Notes: generated by a model from the sequence alone, not told the origin. DNA of 64,000 nucleotides from RPQJ01 sp963732375 (GCA_963732375.1 CAVSZE010000009.1:35998-99997), one strand, 5' to 3'; shown: positions 36,180 through 44,112, numbered from the stretch's first letter. Translations and numbers: made by a program.

Positions 36180-36314
36180 ATGCGTTGCGTTCTCTCCCTG
36201 GCCCTTGTGTTCCTGGCGGCGGCAGGTGCTCGCGCCGAGGTCACTACGGTCGCGGCCGCCCGCGCGCTGGAAGCGTCGACCGGGGTGGTGAAGGGCGGCC
36301 AGGTCGTGCGGTGA
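36180..36314 (+). CDS. 44-residue exported peptide coupled to TauE/SafE gene
   Basis: The ATG at 36180 encodes MRCVLSLALVFLAAAGARA, a convincing signal peptide with a cleavage site at ARA, followed by only ~25 mature residues ending GGQVVR. The TGA stop overlaps the GTG start of the permease gene (GTGA at 36311-36314), so translation of the peptide would feed the permease. The mature part has no Cys or known motif. It may be a real small periplasmic peptide, or the remnant of a longer exported protein. The divergent gap to the TPP enzyme (36049-36179) should hold promoters for both strands. Confidence 0.5.
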   Translation: MRCVLSLALVFLAAAGARAEVTTVAAARALEASTGVVKGGQVVR

Positions 36315-37135
36315 CCGACACGGTACTGCACTGGCTTCCGATCGTCGCCGCAATCGCGGCCGCGGGCGCAGTCGGCGGACTGCTCGCGGGGCTGCTCGGC
36401 GTCGGCGGCGGCATCGTGATCGTGCCGGTGCTCGACGCGGCTCTCGAGTTTGCAGGCGTGCCGTCGAGCGCGGCACTGCACGTCGCGGTCGCGACATCGA
36501 TGGCCACGATAATTTCCACCGCGGTTTCGTCTTCGCGCTCGCACTCGAAGCGCGGTTCGGTGGACTACGCGCTGATGAAGCACTGGGCGGTGCCGGTCGT
36601 GCTGGGCTCGCTCGCGGGCTCGCTGGCCGCGGCACGCATGGACGCGCGCGTTCTCGCAGCAGTCTTTGGCTGCGTCGCGCTGGCCGCTGCCCTGAAGATG
36701 CTCCTGCCCCTCGACCACGTCGTGCTGCGCCGCTCGGTTCCTGGCGGCATCGGCGGGGCGTTGATCCCGGCAGCGATCGGAGCGGTCTCCGCGATGATGG
36801 GGATTGGTGGCGGCACCTTGAGCGTGCCGACCATGACGCTCTGTGGTGTGCCGGTGCACAAGGCCGTCGGTACCTCGGCACTGGTGGGACTCTGGATCAG
36901 CGTGCCGGCGACGGTGGGTTACCTGCTGGCACCTGCTGCCGACGCGGCCGGATTGCCGTTCACCATCGGCTACGTGAGCCTGCTCGGCCTCGCGATCATT
37001 GCGCCCGTATCCTGGTCCGTCGCGCCGCTCGGCGCGCGGCTTGCCCACTCGCTCGACCGGCGCTGGCTGTCGGCCGCGTTTGGCCTGTTCCTGGCCGTGG
37101 TGTCTGCCCGGATGCTGTACCGGGCACTCGCCTGA
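36311..37135 (+). CDS. TauE/SafE-family sulfite exporter-like permease
   Basis: The product has 274 residues from the GTG at 36311. Two repeats of the family start with GGLLAGLLGVGGGIVIVPVL (~23-42) and IGAVSAMMGIGGGTLSVPTM (~156-175), the two glycine-rich re-entrant hallmarks of TauE/SafE proteins, and about eight membrane helices are visible. The family moves sulfite, sulfoacetate, other sulfur compounds, or unknown anions. It is coupled to the small exported peptide ahead of it. Downstream lie the exported methyltransferase-like gene (94 bases away) and the sulfotransferase-like gene; a sulfur connection is possible but unproven. Confidence 0.88.
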   Translation: MTDTVLHWLPIVAAIAAAGAVGGLLAGLLGVGGGIVIVPVLDAALEFAGVPSSAALHVAVATSMATIISTAVSSSRSHSKRGSVDYALMKHWAVPVVLGSLAGSLAAARMDARVLAAVFGCVALAAALKMLLPLDHVVLRRSVPGGIGGALIPAAIGAVSAMMGIGGGTLSVPTMTLCGVPVHKAVGTSALVGLWISVPATVGYLLAPAADAAGLPFTIGYVSLLGLAIIAPVSWSVAPLGARLAHSLDRRWLSAAFGLFLAVVSARMLYRALA

Positions 37136-37229
37136 GCCGGCCTTGCGCTGCAGCGCCGCGGACGCCATTCTTGCTGCGCCCGGCCCGCAGGGTTTCCAGC
37201 GGTCCGTCGGCCCGAACGTGGGGAATCCG

Positions 37230-38021
37230 ATGAGAATCACCGCTGCGCTGGCACTGTCCCTGACCCTGACGCTGGCCATGGCGCTGCCTGCCGCAGGCGC
37301 CGATACGGGAGCGAGCGAGGCGTCGCAGGCCGCGATCGCGGCCGCAATTGCGAGTCCCGACCGGCCGAAGTCCGACCTGGAGCAGGATGCCCGCCGCAAG
37401 CCGCAGCAGGTGCTCGAGTTCACCGGCGTGGCCCCCGGAATGCATGTGATCGACGTCTTCTCGGCTGGCGGTTACTACACCGAGCTGCTGGCGCGCACGG
37501 TCGGCGCGACAGGGCAGGTGATCGCCTACAACAATCCGCCCTATGCCAGCTTTGCGGCCAAGGCCATCGTCGAGCGCTACGCGGGCGACCGGCTGCCGAA
37601 CGTGAAGCAGGTGACGAGTACGATCGAGGAGCTCGACCTCATTCCAGCGAGTCTCGATCTCGCGCTGTTCGTGATGTCCTATCACGACCTGTACTGGAGG
37701 CCGGATGACGGCTCATGGCCCGCGACGGACCCGATGCTGTTGCTCGCCAAGCTCTACGCGGCGCTGAAGCCCGGCGCGGTGGTCGTGGTCGAGGACCACG
37801 TCGCGAACCCCGGCGGCGACCCGAGCCAGGTGGTCGCGGACCTGCACCGCATCGATCCGTCAGTCGTGAAACGCGATTTCAAGAAGGCCGGGTTCGTGTT
37901 CGATGGGCGTGACGAAGTTCTCGCCAACCCCGAGGACGACCACACGAAGCTGGTCTTCGACGAGTCCGTGCACGGCAAGACCGACCGGTTTCTTTTCCGT
38001 TTCAGGAAGCCCGCAAAGTAG
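37230..38021 (+). CDS. Exported SAM-methyltransferase-like protein, copy 1
   Basis: The product has 263 residues. A signal peptide (ITAALALSLTLTLAMALPAAGA) is followed by the class I methyltransferase core: VAPGMHVIDVFSAGGYYTELLAR stands at motif I, then LDLALFVMSYHDLYW, and LKPGAVVVVEDHVANPG. The glycine motif of SAM binding is degenerate (DVFSAGGYYT rather than DxGxGxG). SAM is cytoplasmic, so an exported methyltransferase fold is unlikely to act as a normal methyltransferase; its function is open. A paralogue is at 44259-45137. It starts 94 bases after the TauE gene and precedes the sulfotransferase-like gene by 24 bases. Confidence 0.83.
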   Translation: MRITAALALSLTLTLAMALPAAGADTGASEASQAAIAAAIASPDRPKSDLEQDARRKPQQVLEFTGVAPGMHVIDVFSAGGYYTELLARTVGATGQVIAYNNPPYASFAAKAIVERYAGDRLPNVKQVTSTIEELDLIPASLDLALFVMSYHDLYWRPDDGSWPATDPMLLLAKLYAALKPGAVVVVEDHVANPGGDPSQVVADLHRIDPSVVKRDFKKAGFVFDGRDEVLANPEDDHTKLVFDESVHGKTDRFLFRFRKPAK

Positions 38022-38045
38022 TCCACGATCGGGCGGGTCGTAACG

Positions 38046-38798
38046 ATGATGCAGCGAACCAGGCGTGACGTGCTGCGCCTCGCGATGTGGTCGGGGCCGC
38101 GCAACCTCTCGACCGCGTTCATGCGCTCGTGGGGCAATCGCGAGGACACGCTGGTGGTGGACGAGCCGTTCTATGCCCACTATCTCGATCACACCGGCCT
38201 GGATCATCCCGGTCGCGAGGAGATCATAGCCACTCACGAGTGCGACTGGAGGCGCGTCGTCGACGCGCTGTCGGCGCGGCTGCCGGAGGGAGTGCGCATC
38301 CTCTACCAGAAGCAGATGGCGCATCACCTGCTGCCGCACATGGGTCGCGAGTGGCTGGGTTTGATGACGCATGCGTTCCTGGTCCGCGACCCGCGGCCGA
38401 TGCTGGCTTCCCTCGGCGAGAAGCTCGGCGATTTCGACCTGCTCGCGACGGGGTTGCCTCAACAGGTCGAGATCTTCGATCACGTGGTGCGCACGCGCGG
38501 GCACGTGCCGCCGGTGGTCGATGCGGCCGACCTGCTCGAGGCACCGGAACCGGTATTGCGGGCGCTGTGCGCAGCGCTCGACGTCCCGTTCTCGGAGCGG
38601 ATGTTGTCCTGGCCCGCCGGTCCGCGCGCGACCGATGGCGTCTGGGCGAAGCACTGGTATGACCGCGTGATGCGCTCCACCGGCTTCGAGTTGCAGGTGG
38701 AGGCCACGCCACGGAAACTCGAGGGCCGGCTCGCCGAGATGGAAGCGCTTTGCCGGCCGATGTACGACAAGCTGCGTGAGCATCGCCTGCGCGGTTGA
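38046..38798 (+). CDS. Sulfotransferase-like protein
   Basis: The product has 250 residues. It starts with RLAMWSGPRNLSTAFMRSWGNR, where SGPRNLST corresponds to the 5'-phosphosulfate-binding loop of sulfotransferases. VVDEPFYAHYL and HAFLVRDPRPMLAS (the 3'-phosphate-binding strand with Arg-Asp-Pro) follow. Sulfotransferases move sulfuryl from PAPS to alcohols or amines. This short form has been seen next to class IV aminotransferase genes; here the next gene starts at a GTG 23 bases before its stop. The link suggests a joint job, but the acceptor is unknown, and the protein may not be a true sulfotransferase. Confidence 0.8.
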   Translation: MMQRTRRDVLRLAMWSGPRNLSTAFMRSWGNREDTLVVDEPFYAHYLDHTGLDHPGREEIIATHECDWRRVVDALSARLPEGVRILYQKQMAHHLLPHMGREWLGLMTHAFLVRDPRPMLASLGEKLGDFDLLATGLPQQVEIFDHVVRTRGHVPPVVDAADLLEAPEPVLRALCAALDVPFSERMLSWPAGPRATDGVWAKHWYDRVMRSTGFELQVEATPRKLEGRLAEMEALCRPMYDKLREHRLRG

Positions 38799-39732
38799 GG
38801 ACAGGGAATTGCTGCAGAAATTCGACGAGCGAAACCTAGGGCTGATCGTCAACGTGAGCGGACGCCTGGTCGCCCGTGAGCAGGCCGGGGTGAGCCCCTT
38901 TGATTCCGTCGTGCAGGGCGGCGACGCGGTGTGGGAGGGCCTGCGCCTGTACAGCGGGCGCATTTTCCGGCTCGAGCAGCACCTCGACCGGCTGGTGAAC
39001 TCGGCGAAGGCGCTGGCCTTCGCGGAAATCCCGTCGCGCGAGGCGATCGTCAACGAGATCCGCCGCACGCTCGAGGCGAACGGCATGTACGATGGCGTGC
39101 ACATCCGGCTCACGCTGACGCGCGGCGTGAAGGTCACCTCCGGCATGGACCCGCGCTTGAACCAGTCGGGTCCCACGCTGATCGTGCTCGCCGAGCACAA
39201 GCCGCCGGTCTACGGCTCCGGGGGACTGCACCTGGTGACCAGCAGCGTGCGCCGTTTTCCGCCCGACTGTCTCGATCCGAAGATTCATCACAACAACCTG
39301 ATCCAGTCCATCCTCGCCAAGATCGAGGCGAACGTCGCCGGTGCGGACGACGCACTGATGCTCGACATGCGAGGGTTCGTCGCCGAGACCAACGCGACCC
39401 ATGTGTTCATCGTCGAACGGGGCGTGCTGCGCACACCGAGGCTCGTGGCCTGCCCCGAGGGCATCACGCGCGCCGCAGTTCTCGATATCTGCCGCGCCCG
39501 GGCAGTCGAGTTCGAGGAATGCGATCTCACGCTCGCACAGGTCTATCGCGCCGACGAAGCATTCTGCTCGGGCACCATGGGTGAGCTGGCGCCCGTGACG
39601 CGCGTCGACGGACGGGTGGTCGGCGACGGGCAGCCCGGGCCGGTGACTCGCAGGCTCGGCGCGTGGTTCGGGGAACTCACGACCCGCGAGGGCACCGTCG
39701 TAGTGGAGAAAGCCCCGGCGGAAGCCCGCTAG
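38776..39732 (+). CDS. Class IV PLP aminotransferase, branched-chain-like
   Basis: The product has 318 residues from a GTG start inside the end of the sulfotransferase-like gene. SPFDSVVQGGDAVWEGLRLYSGRIFRLEQHLDRL is the class IV N-terminal domain. The PLP lysine is in DPKIHHNNLIQSILAKIEAN, ETNATHVF follows (the typical E-T-N-x-x-N-like block), and FCSGTMGELAPV near the end is the phosphate-binding TGT-like loop variant. The family includes branched-chain aminotransferase (IlvE), D-amino acid aminotransferase and aminodeoxychorismate lyase. The sequence is nearest to branched-chain aminotransferases, but its setting suggests a specialised paralogue. It swaps amino and keto groups with 2-oxoglutarate. 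Confidence 0.88.
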   Translation: MSIACAVEDRELLQKFDERNLGLIVNVSGRLVAREQAGVSPFDSVVQGGDAVWEGLRLYSGRIFRLEQHLDRLVNSAKALAFAEIPSREAIVNEIRRTLEANGMYDGVHIRLTLTRGVKVTSGMDPRLNQSGPTLIVLAEHKPPVYGSGGLHLVTSSVRRFPPDCLDPKIHHNNLIQSILAKIEANVAGADDALMLDMRGFVAETNATHVFIVERGVLRTPRLVACPEGITRAAVLDICRARAVEFEECDLTLAQVYRADEAFCSGTMGELAPVTRVDGRVVGDGQPGPVTRRLGAWFGELTTREGTVVVEKAPAEAR

Positions 39733-39793
39733 CAACCTTTCGTTCCCCCGGCGCATCCAATCGACAAGGGTGCCATTCACCCGAGGGAGTCCC

Positions 39794-40432
39794 ATGTTCC
39801 GATACGTCGCGACGCTGCTCTACGCCTACTCGGCCTTTGCGCTGGGTGCGGCCACGGACATGAGCAGGATCAACGGGAGCATCGACGTGGCGTCGGGCCA
39901 GCAGGCGGGCGACGTGTCCACCGTCAATGGATCCATCACCATCGGTTCGTCTGCGCAGGTTGGTGAGGTCGAGACCGTCAACGGCTCGGTGCACTTCGAG
40001 GACAGCTCGAAGGCGCGGTCCGCGGAGACCGTGAACGGTGCCATCGTGCTTGGCCGGCAGGTGACCGTGGATGAGTCCGTCAGCACGGTCAATGGCGCGG
40101 TCAAGCTGGCAAACGGGGCGCGGGTCGGCGGCGCGCTGGAGAACGTGAACGGCGCGCTCAGCATCGACGGTGGCCAGGTCAGCGGCGGCATCGAGACCGT
40201 CAATGGCAGCATCCTCGTTGCGAGCGGTTCGCGGGTGGATGGCGGCATACACGTCGAGAAAAACCGCGGTTGGTCGCCGGGCAAGCCCGACAGGCCGCGC
40301 GTCACGATAGAGTCGGGCGCCATCGTGAACGGCACGCTCAGGTTTGATCGTGAAGTGGATCTCTACGTCGGTGCCGGCGCGACGGTCGGCCCGGTGGAAG
40401 GCGTGGCGCCGCTCAGGCACGCGATTCCCTGA
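39794..40432 (+). CDS. Exported NGS-repeat protein (beta-helix/DUF4097-like)
   Basis: The product has 212 residues from the ATG at 39794, with GAGGGAG just upstream. A hydrophobic N-terminal signal (YVATLLYAYSAFALG) is followed by eight or so repeats of about 22 residues, each containing a NG(S/A) turn: RINGSIDV, TVNGSITI, TVNGSVHF, TVNGAIVL, TVNGAVKL, NVNGALSI and TVNGSILV, with spacers such as SGQQAGDV. The evenly spaced Val/Ile and Gly-Asn turns imply a right-handed beta-helix, as in DUF4097 and bactofilin-like proteins. The function is unknown; a surface or periplasmic scaffold role is a guess. It converges on the DUF2891 gene with two hairpin repeats between them. Confidence 0.75.
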   Translation: MFRYVATLLYAYSAFALGAATDMSRINGSIDVASGQQAGDVSTVNGSITIGSSAQVGEVETVNGSVHFEDSSKARSAETVNGAIVLGRQVTVDESVSTVNGAVKLANGARVGGALENVNGALSIDGGQVSGGIETVNGSILVASGSRVDGGIHVEKNRGWSPGKPDRPRVTIESGAIVNGTLRFDREVDLYVGAGATVGPVEGVAPLRHAIP

Positions 40433-40497
40433 ACCGTGGCGCGAGCGCCGCGCGCCTGAGCGTCGTCCCGGCTCTTGAGTTCGCTCGATGGAGCGCT

Positions 40498-40571
40498 GGG
40501 TCGGGCGTGCCGAGTCATCCAGGCTCGCGAAAACCGACATGCTCGCCTGGATGACTCGGCACGCCCGACCC
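40498..40571. repeat. Perfect hairpin with conserved loop, element A
   Basis: Perfect 27-base arms at 40498-40524 and 40545-40571 face each other. The arms contain GCCGAGTCATCCAGGC and its complement. The 20-base loop (40525-40544) reads TCGCGAAAACCGACATGCTC. The element is between two convergent genes, with no T-run after the stem, so it is not a standard terminator. Element B 28 bases later has almost the same loop in opposite orientation but a different stem. Confidence 0.85.
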
Positions 40572-40599
40572 TGGGACACGTGTTGGGCAGGCCCAGTGT

Positions 40600-40651
40600 C
40601 CGGATCCGTCCGGACGAGATGTCGGCTTTTTGCGAGTCCGGACGGATCCGG
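40600..40651. repeat. Perfect hairpin with conserved loop, element B
   Basis: Perfect 16-base arms, CCGGATCCGTCCGGAC (40600-40615) and its complement (40636-40651), enclose a 20-base loop. On the minus strand the loop reads TCGCAAAAAGCCGACATCTC, which matches the loop of element A apart from two indels and one substitution. The stem sequence does not match that of element A. The pair is therefore two inverted copies of one element with conserved loop and changed stem. Confidence 0.85.
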
Positions 40652-40714
40652 GCGATGGACCTGCCCACTGTCGAACGCACGGCCGTCCGACCCGCGCCGG
40701 CGCAGCGTGCCGCG

Positions 40715-41851
40715 TCAGCGCGCGAGTCCGGCGCCGGTTGTCAGGTAGACAGCGAAAGTCCCGAGCCAGTGGCCGCCCTCGTAGTTCTCGCCGGTAACAG
40801 CGGGCAGCGAGGCCTGTGCGTGGACCCGCGCAGCGGCGAGCAGCGACGTTCGCCGCCGGTCGTTCGGCGGCAGGCCGCTGGCGATTCCCTGCAGCATCCA
40901 GGCGCGACTAAGGTTGAGCCCGTCGATGTGGGCGAGCTTCGGGTCGCTGCGATCGGTCACGACGCCGGGCGCCAGCCAGTCGGCGCGGCCGTCGGTCGGG
41001 ATGCCGGGCAGGAAACCCGACAGCCAGCGTGAATATTCGCGCGGTGGCAGGATCCGGCGCATGAAGTCAGCCTCACCCAGGCAGGGCGAAAGGAAATCCT
41101 CGCCCGAGGGTTCATAGGTGATCGGGCAGTTGCGGTCCCCGGCGTAGTACGCAAGCGCTCGCTCGCGCAGCAGTGCCGTGATAGCGGTGTCGCCGGCCAC
41201 CGCGGCCCAGTCGGACAGCAGGCCGAACGCAAACGCCGTCTGGCTGTGTTCGCCGACCCGGATCGGGTAGTGCAGCTTCGGCAGCCAGTCCGTGAATCGC
41301 TGCGCGGCCTCCTGCGTCAGTGGCTCGAGCGCCGCGTGCCATTCGCGCGCCTGCGCGTCGTCCCAGGTCTCGAGTTCGCTGGAGAGTTCGAGCAGCCACG
41401 CGAGCCCGTACGGACGCTCGAACGAAGCGCGACCAGCCCCGCGCAGGTATTCCACCTCGACCGCAATGTTGGCCGGCGTGAGCGTCTTCGCCAGTGCCGC
41501 GCGCGCGTCCGCGGCGAAATCCGCCTGCGGATAGAGCTTCACCAGCCGCACCAGCAGCCAGTGTCCGTGCACCGACGAGTGCCAGTCGTAGCAGCCGTAA
41601 AACCCGGGCGTGAGTTCGCGTGGCGGCTTCGCGTCGGCGTCGGATTGCATCACCTGCGCGATCTTGTTCGGATATTCGCGATGCACGCAGTCGAGCGCGA
41701 GGCGGGCGAATCGCGCAGCCGCGGCAGCGTCGAGATCCTGCGCGACAGGCGAGGGAGTAGCGCGCGCCTCCGCCATCACGGCGACGTTCACGACGCCGGC
41801 AAGTAGCAGGGCTGCCAGGGTGAGCAGGGCATGCTGGATTGGAGCGCGCAT
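40715..41851 (-). CDS. DUF2891 exported protein
   Basis: The product has 378 residues from the ATG at 41851, which has a close GGAAGG ribosome site; a GTG at 41872 is a weaker choice. An N-terminal signal (LLTLAALLLAGVVNVAVMAEARA) is followed by ARLALDCVHREYPNKIAQVM and the very typical block ELTPGFYGCYDWHSSVHGHW, the hallmark of DUF2891. The helical repeats with paired Trp/His residues resemble alpha/alpha-toroid enzymes, but no catalytic function is established for the family. It converges on the NGS-repeat gene. The small exported protein gene is 97 bases upstream and could be in the same transcript. Confidence 0.85.
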   Translation of the reverse strand: MRAPIQHALLTLAALLLAGVVNVAVMAEARATPSPVAQDLDAAAAARFARLALDCVHREYPNKIAQVMQSDADAKPPRELTPGFYGCYDWHSSVHGHWLLVRLVKLYPQADFAADARAALAKTLTPANIAVEVEYLRGAGRASFERPYGLAWLLELSSELETWDDAQAREWHAALEPLTQEAAQRFTDWLPKLHYPIRVGEHSQTAFAFGLLSDWAAVAGDTAITALLRERALAYYAGDRNCPITYEPSGEDFLSPCLGEADFMRRILPPREYSRWLSGFLPGIPTDGRADWLAPGVVTDRSDPKLAHIDGLNLSRAWMLQGIASGLPPNDRRRTSLLAAARVHAQASLPAVTGENYEGGHWLGTFAVYLTTGAGLAR

Positions 41852-41948
41852 TCGCCTTCCCGTGTCGGACACAGGGAGGCGACGATGGACTTAACCGCGC
41901 GCCGACGCAATCCGCAGGCCGCGCGGTCCAGTCGAGCACGTCGGGTGC

Positions 41949-42263
41949 TCAGTGACGGCGCTGCGCGTCGTGCTTCTGGCGGTAGATGGCGCGGCTGGTG
42001 TGCTGCGCGTCGCGGTTCAGTCGATAACGCTCGCCGCGTGTAACGACTCCGTCGGCCTGGACCCTGGCCTCGCGACGGGAGAGCTGCCGCTGCTGGTGGA
42101 TGAGCCGGCGTGTCTCGGGGGCGGTCAGCTGCCCGGAGGCCGCGCCCTGCTCGATTCGCGCGCGCTGCTGCTCCTGAACGCGGTCGATGCGTGGCGTCGT
42201 GTCGGCGAGCACAGTTCCAGCGCAGGACAACAGGAATCCGAGGGCGATCGTTCGTCGAAGCAT
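41949..42263 (-). CDS. Small exported helical protein
   Basis: The product has 104 residues from the ATG at 42263. A signal peptide (RTIALGFLLSCAGTVLA) is followed by a basic, Gln/Arg-rich helical domain: RIDRVQEQQRARIEQGAASG, then LTAPETRRLIHQQRQLSRRE. The pattern "R-I-x-Q-G-x-x-S-G-x-L-T-x-x-E" is common in small periplasmic proteins of Proteobacteria, some annotated as zinc-resistance-like or spacer proteins. The role is unknown. The promoter region upstream is AT-rich (42415-42460), unlike its surroundings. Confidence 0.65.
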   Translation of the reverse strand: MLRRTIALGFLLSCAGTVLADTTPRIDRVQEQQRARIEQGAASGQLTAPETRRLIHQQRQLSRREARVQADGVVTRGERYRLNRDAQHTSRAIYRQKHDAQRRH

Positions 42264-42850
42264 GTTCGCTCTCCATCGATACGCCGCGGGTCGCGGCAGG
42301 TCCGAGGGAAAACGCGGCGCCAAGGCGCTGGTTGACCGGGTGGCGCGACACCAGGCTGCCCAGGCCACTGCTGGTCCACGGAACAGCGGCTTCCGGGCGC
42401 CGTCGCGTGCTTCTAAAAAATATGATAAGTAATTGTTTATTAAATGTTAATTTCGCCTTCATCAGGTTTTCAGATGCCCCGGGCCGTAAGGGCGGCGTGG
42501 CAGTCAGCATCGGGCCGAAAGCGGCGTCGCAGTTGCCGGAGTCGCTCGCGTTCGCAATTCGGATATGCGAGGCCAGTATCGCCAGGCGGGGCTCTGTTGT
42601 ATTCCTGCATCATCGCCGCGGCACGCGAGGACGGCATGCTGGCCTGCGATTCCTGCGCTTTGGTTCCCGGCCGTCGTCGGCAATTACCCCTTGTTTCGCG
42701 GCTAAATCCGGTACATTATTCACATTACCGGCTGCCAGCGCAGCGATTTCGGACCCACTCTAGAGAGGGAATCCGCAACGCATCGGTGGGCGGCTCGCAG
42801 CTGTAGTACTAATAATGCATGGCGGAAAAGCCACAAAGGAGGCCTTCTCA
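42264..42850. other. 587-base intergenic region with AT-rich patch
   Basis: The region separates the divergent small exported protein and OmpA-like genes. Bases about 42413-42461 form an unusually AT-rich patch (TATGATAAGTAATTGTTTAT) that may hold a minus-strand promoter for the small protein or act as an upstream element. The overlapping open frames here, for example at 42444-42806, have no recognisable protein signals and look spurious. The plus-strand promoter candidate for the OmpA-like gene is listed separately. Nothing else is recognised. Confidence 0.5.
42691..42719 (+). promoter_or_regulatory. Candidate sigma-70 promoter of OmpA-like gene
   Basis: The -35-like TTGTTT (42691-42696) is separated by exactly 17 bases from the -10-like CATTAT (42714-42719). 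The start codon lies 132 bases downstream, which gives a long 5' leader with a strong AAAGGAGG ribosome site at its end. The boxes match 4 of 6 (TTGACA) and 4-5 of 6 (TATAAT) consensus bases, so the call is plausible but not certain. Confidence 0.45.
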
Positions 42851-44089
42851 ATGTCATCTCGTTACCTGATCCCGCTGGCAGTAGCGGCTGCGCTTGCCGC
42901 ACCCGTCGCCGCCAATGCGTGGGACCTCGACGCGTATCCGGGACAGCCGAAGGGCGACTGGATTTTCCGCATGGGCTGGAGCGCCGTGAATCCGACGGAC
43001 CGCAATGTCCAGGTCAACAACGACCCGAACACCTATATCGTTGCTGACATTGGCACCAACCTGTCCGGCACGATCACCTACATGATCACGGACCACATCG
43101 GCACCGAGTTGCTGGTGGCCCTGCCGTTCTCGCATGGACTCGACCTCAAGGGCGACCTGAATGGCGGTGGCGCGCGTATCGGTCACGTCGACCAGATTCC
43201 CCCGACGCTGAGCCTGCAGTGGCACTTCAATCCGGAAGGCGGTTTCCGCCCGTACATCGGCGTGGGCGTGAACTGGACGATTTTCTCCGGCGAGAAGCTC
43301 AAGCAGGGCAACGTCTATGATGCGACCGGCATCGACAACGCGAAGCTCAGCATGGGCGACTCGTTCGGCGGTGCCGCGCAGTTCGGCATCGACTGGCGCC
43401 TGAGCGAACATTGGCTGGCCAATACCGAAATCCGTTACATCGGCATCACGTCCAAGGGGACCTTGACCGGCGATGTTTATGACGGAGAGGGTGGCACGTC
43501 CAGGGCAAGGGTGAACCTCGGCGATATCGATATCAACCCGATCGTCTACACGGTGGCCGTCGGTTACCAGTGGGGCGCCCCGAAGCCTGTCGTAGCGGCA
43601 GCACCGCCGCCGCCCCCGCCCCCGCCCCCGCCGCCGCCGCCGCCCGCCAAGTGCAGCGACAGCGATGGTGATGGTGTGTGCGACGACGCCGACAAGTGCC
43701 CGAACACGCCGGCCGGCACCAAAGTCGACTCAGTCGGTTGCCCGATGGAGCAGACCCTCAAGGTCCTGTTCGACTTCGACAAGGCGGAGCTGCGTCCTGA
43801 GTCGATCACGGAGCTCGAGCGCGTCGTGACGTTCATGAACGACGTGCCGTTCGCCACGGCGAAGATCGAGGGCCACACGGACAGCGTCGGCACCGAGGAA
43901 TACAACCTGAAGCTGTCGGATCGTCGTGCCAAGTCAGTGTTCGACTACCTCACCTCGCGTGGCGTGGATCCGGCCCGCCTGAAGTCGGAAGGCTTCGGTG
44001 AGGCGAACCCGATCGCTTCCAACGACACCGAGGAAGGTCGTCAGCAGAACCGTCGCGTCATGCTGATCCGTACGGATACGGGCATGTAA
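42851..44089 (+). CDS. OmpW-like barrel fused to TSP3 repeat and OmpA peptidoglycan domain
   Basis: The product has 412 residues from the ATG at 42851 (AAAGGAGG 10 bases upstream). A signal peptide (LIPLAVAAALAAPVAANA) is followed by an OmpW-type eight-strand barrel (~22-240: GDWIFRMGWSAVNPTDRN and PTLSLQWHFNPEGGFRPYIGVGVN). A linker of 14 consecutive prolines (43604-43645) joins it to a thrombospondin type-3 calcium motif (DSDGDGVCDDADKCPNTPAG). The OmpA_C domain (VLFDFDKAELRP, ATAKIEGHTDSVGTEEYNLKLS, RRVMLI) anchors the barrel to peptidoglycan. OmpW is usually ~210 residues and OmpA has its own barrel, so this is a chimeric porin. It probably gives cell-envelope integrity, with small-molecule transport by the barrel. 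It stands alone in the operon. Confidence 0.93.
   Translation: MSSRYLIPLAVAAALAAPVAANAWDLDAYPGQPKGDWIFRMGWSAVNPTDRNVQVNNDPNTYIVADIGTNLSGTITYMITDHIGTELLVALPFSHGLDLKGDLNGGGARIGHVDQIPPTLSLQWHFNPEGGFRPYIGVGVNWTIFSGEKLKQGNVYDATGIDNAKLSMGDSFGGAAQFGIDWRLSEHWLANTEIRYIGITSKGTLTGDVYDGEGGTSRARVNLGDIDINPIVYTVAVGYQWGAPKPVVAAAPPPPPPPPPPPPPPAKCSDSDGDGVCDDADKCPNTPAGTKVDSVGCPMEQTLKVLFDFDKAELRPESITELERVVTFMNDVPFATAKIEGHTDSVGTEEYNLKLSDRRAKSVFDYLTSRGVDPARLKSEGFGEANPIASNDTEEGRQQNRRVMLIRTDTGM
43604..43645. repeat. Proline-codon tract (14 CCG/CCC)
   Basis: Fourteen consecutive Pro codons, CCG and CCC mixed, form a triplet-repeat tract inside the OmpW-OmpA fusion. Changes in copy number would alter linker length without breaking the frame. 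Because codons are mixed, slippage is limited. The main effect is a stiff polyproline spacer between barrel and peptidoglycan-binding domain. Confidence 0.7.
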
Positions 44090-44112
44090 TCGACCCTCAG
44101 GTCCAGGCCTGA

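Noticed and set aside
42444..42806. Open frame before the OmpA-like gene
   Set aside because: No ribosome site, signal sequence or domain; it spans the promoter candidate and AT-rich patch.
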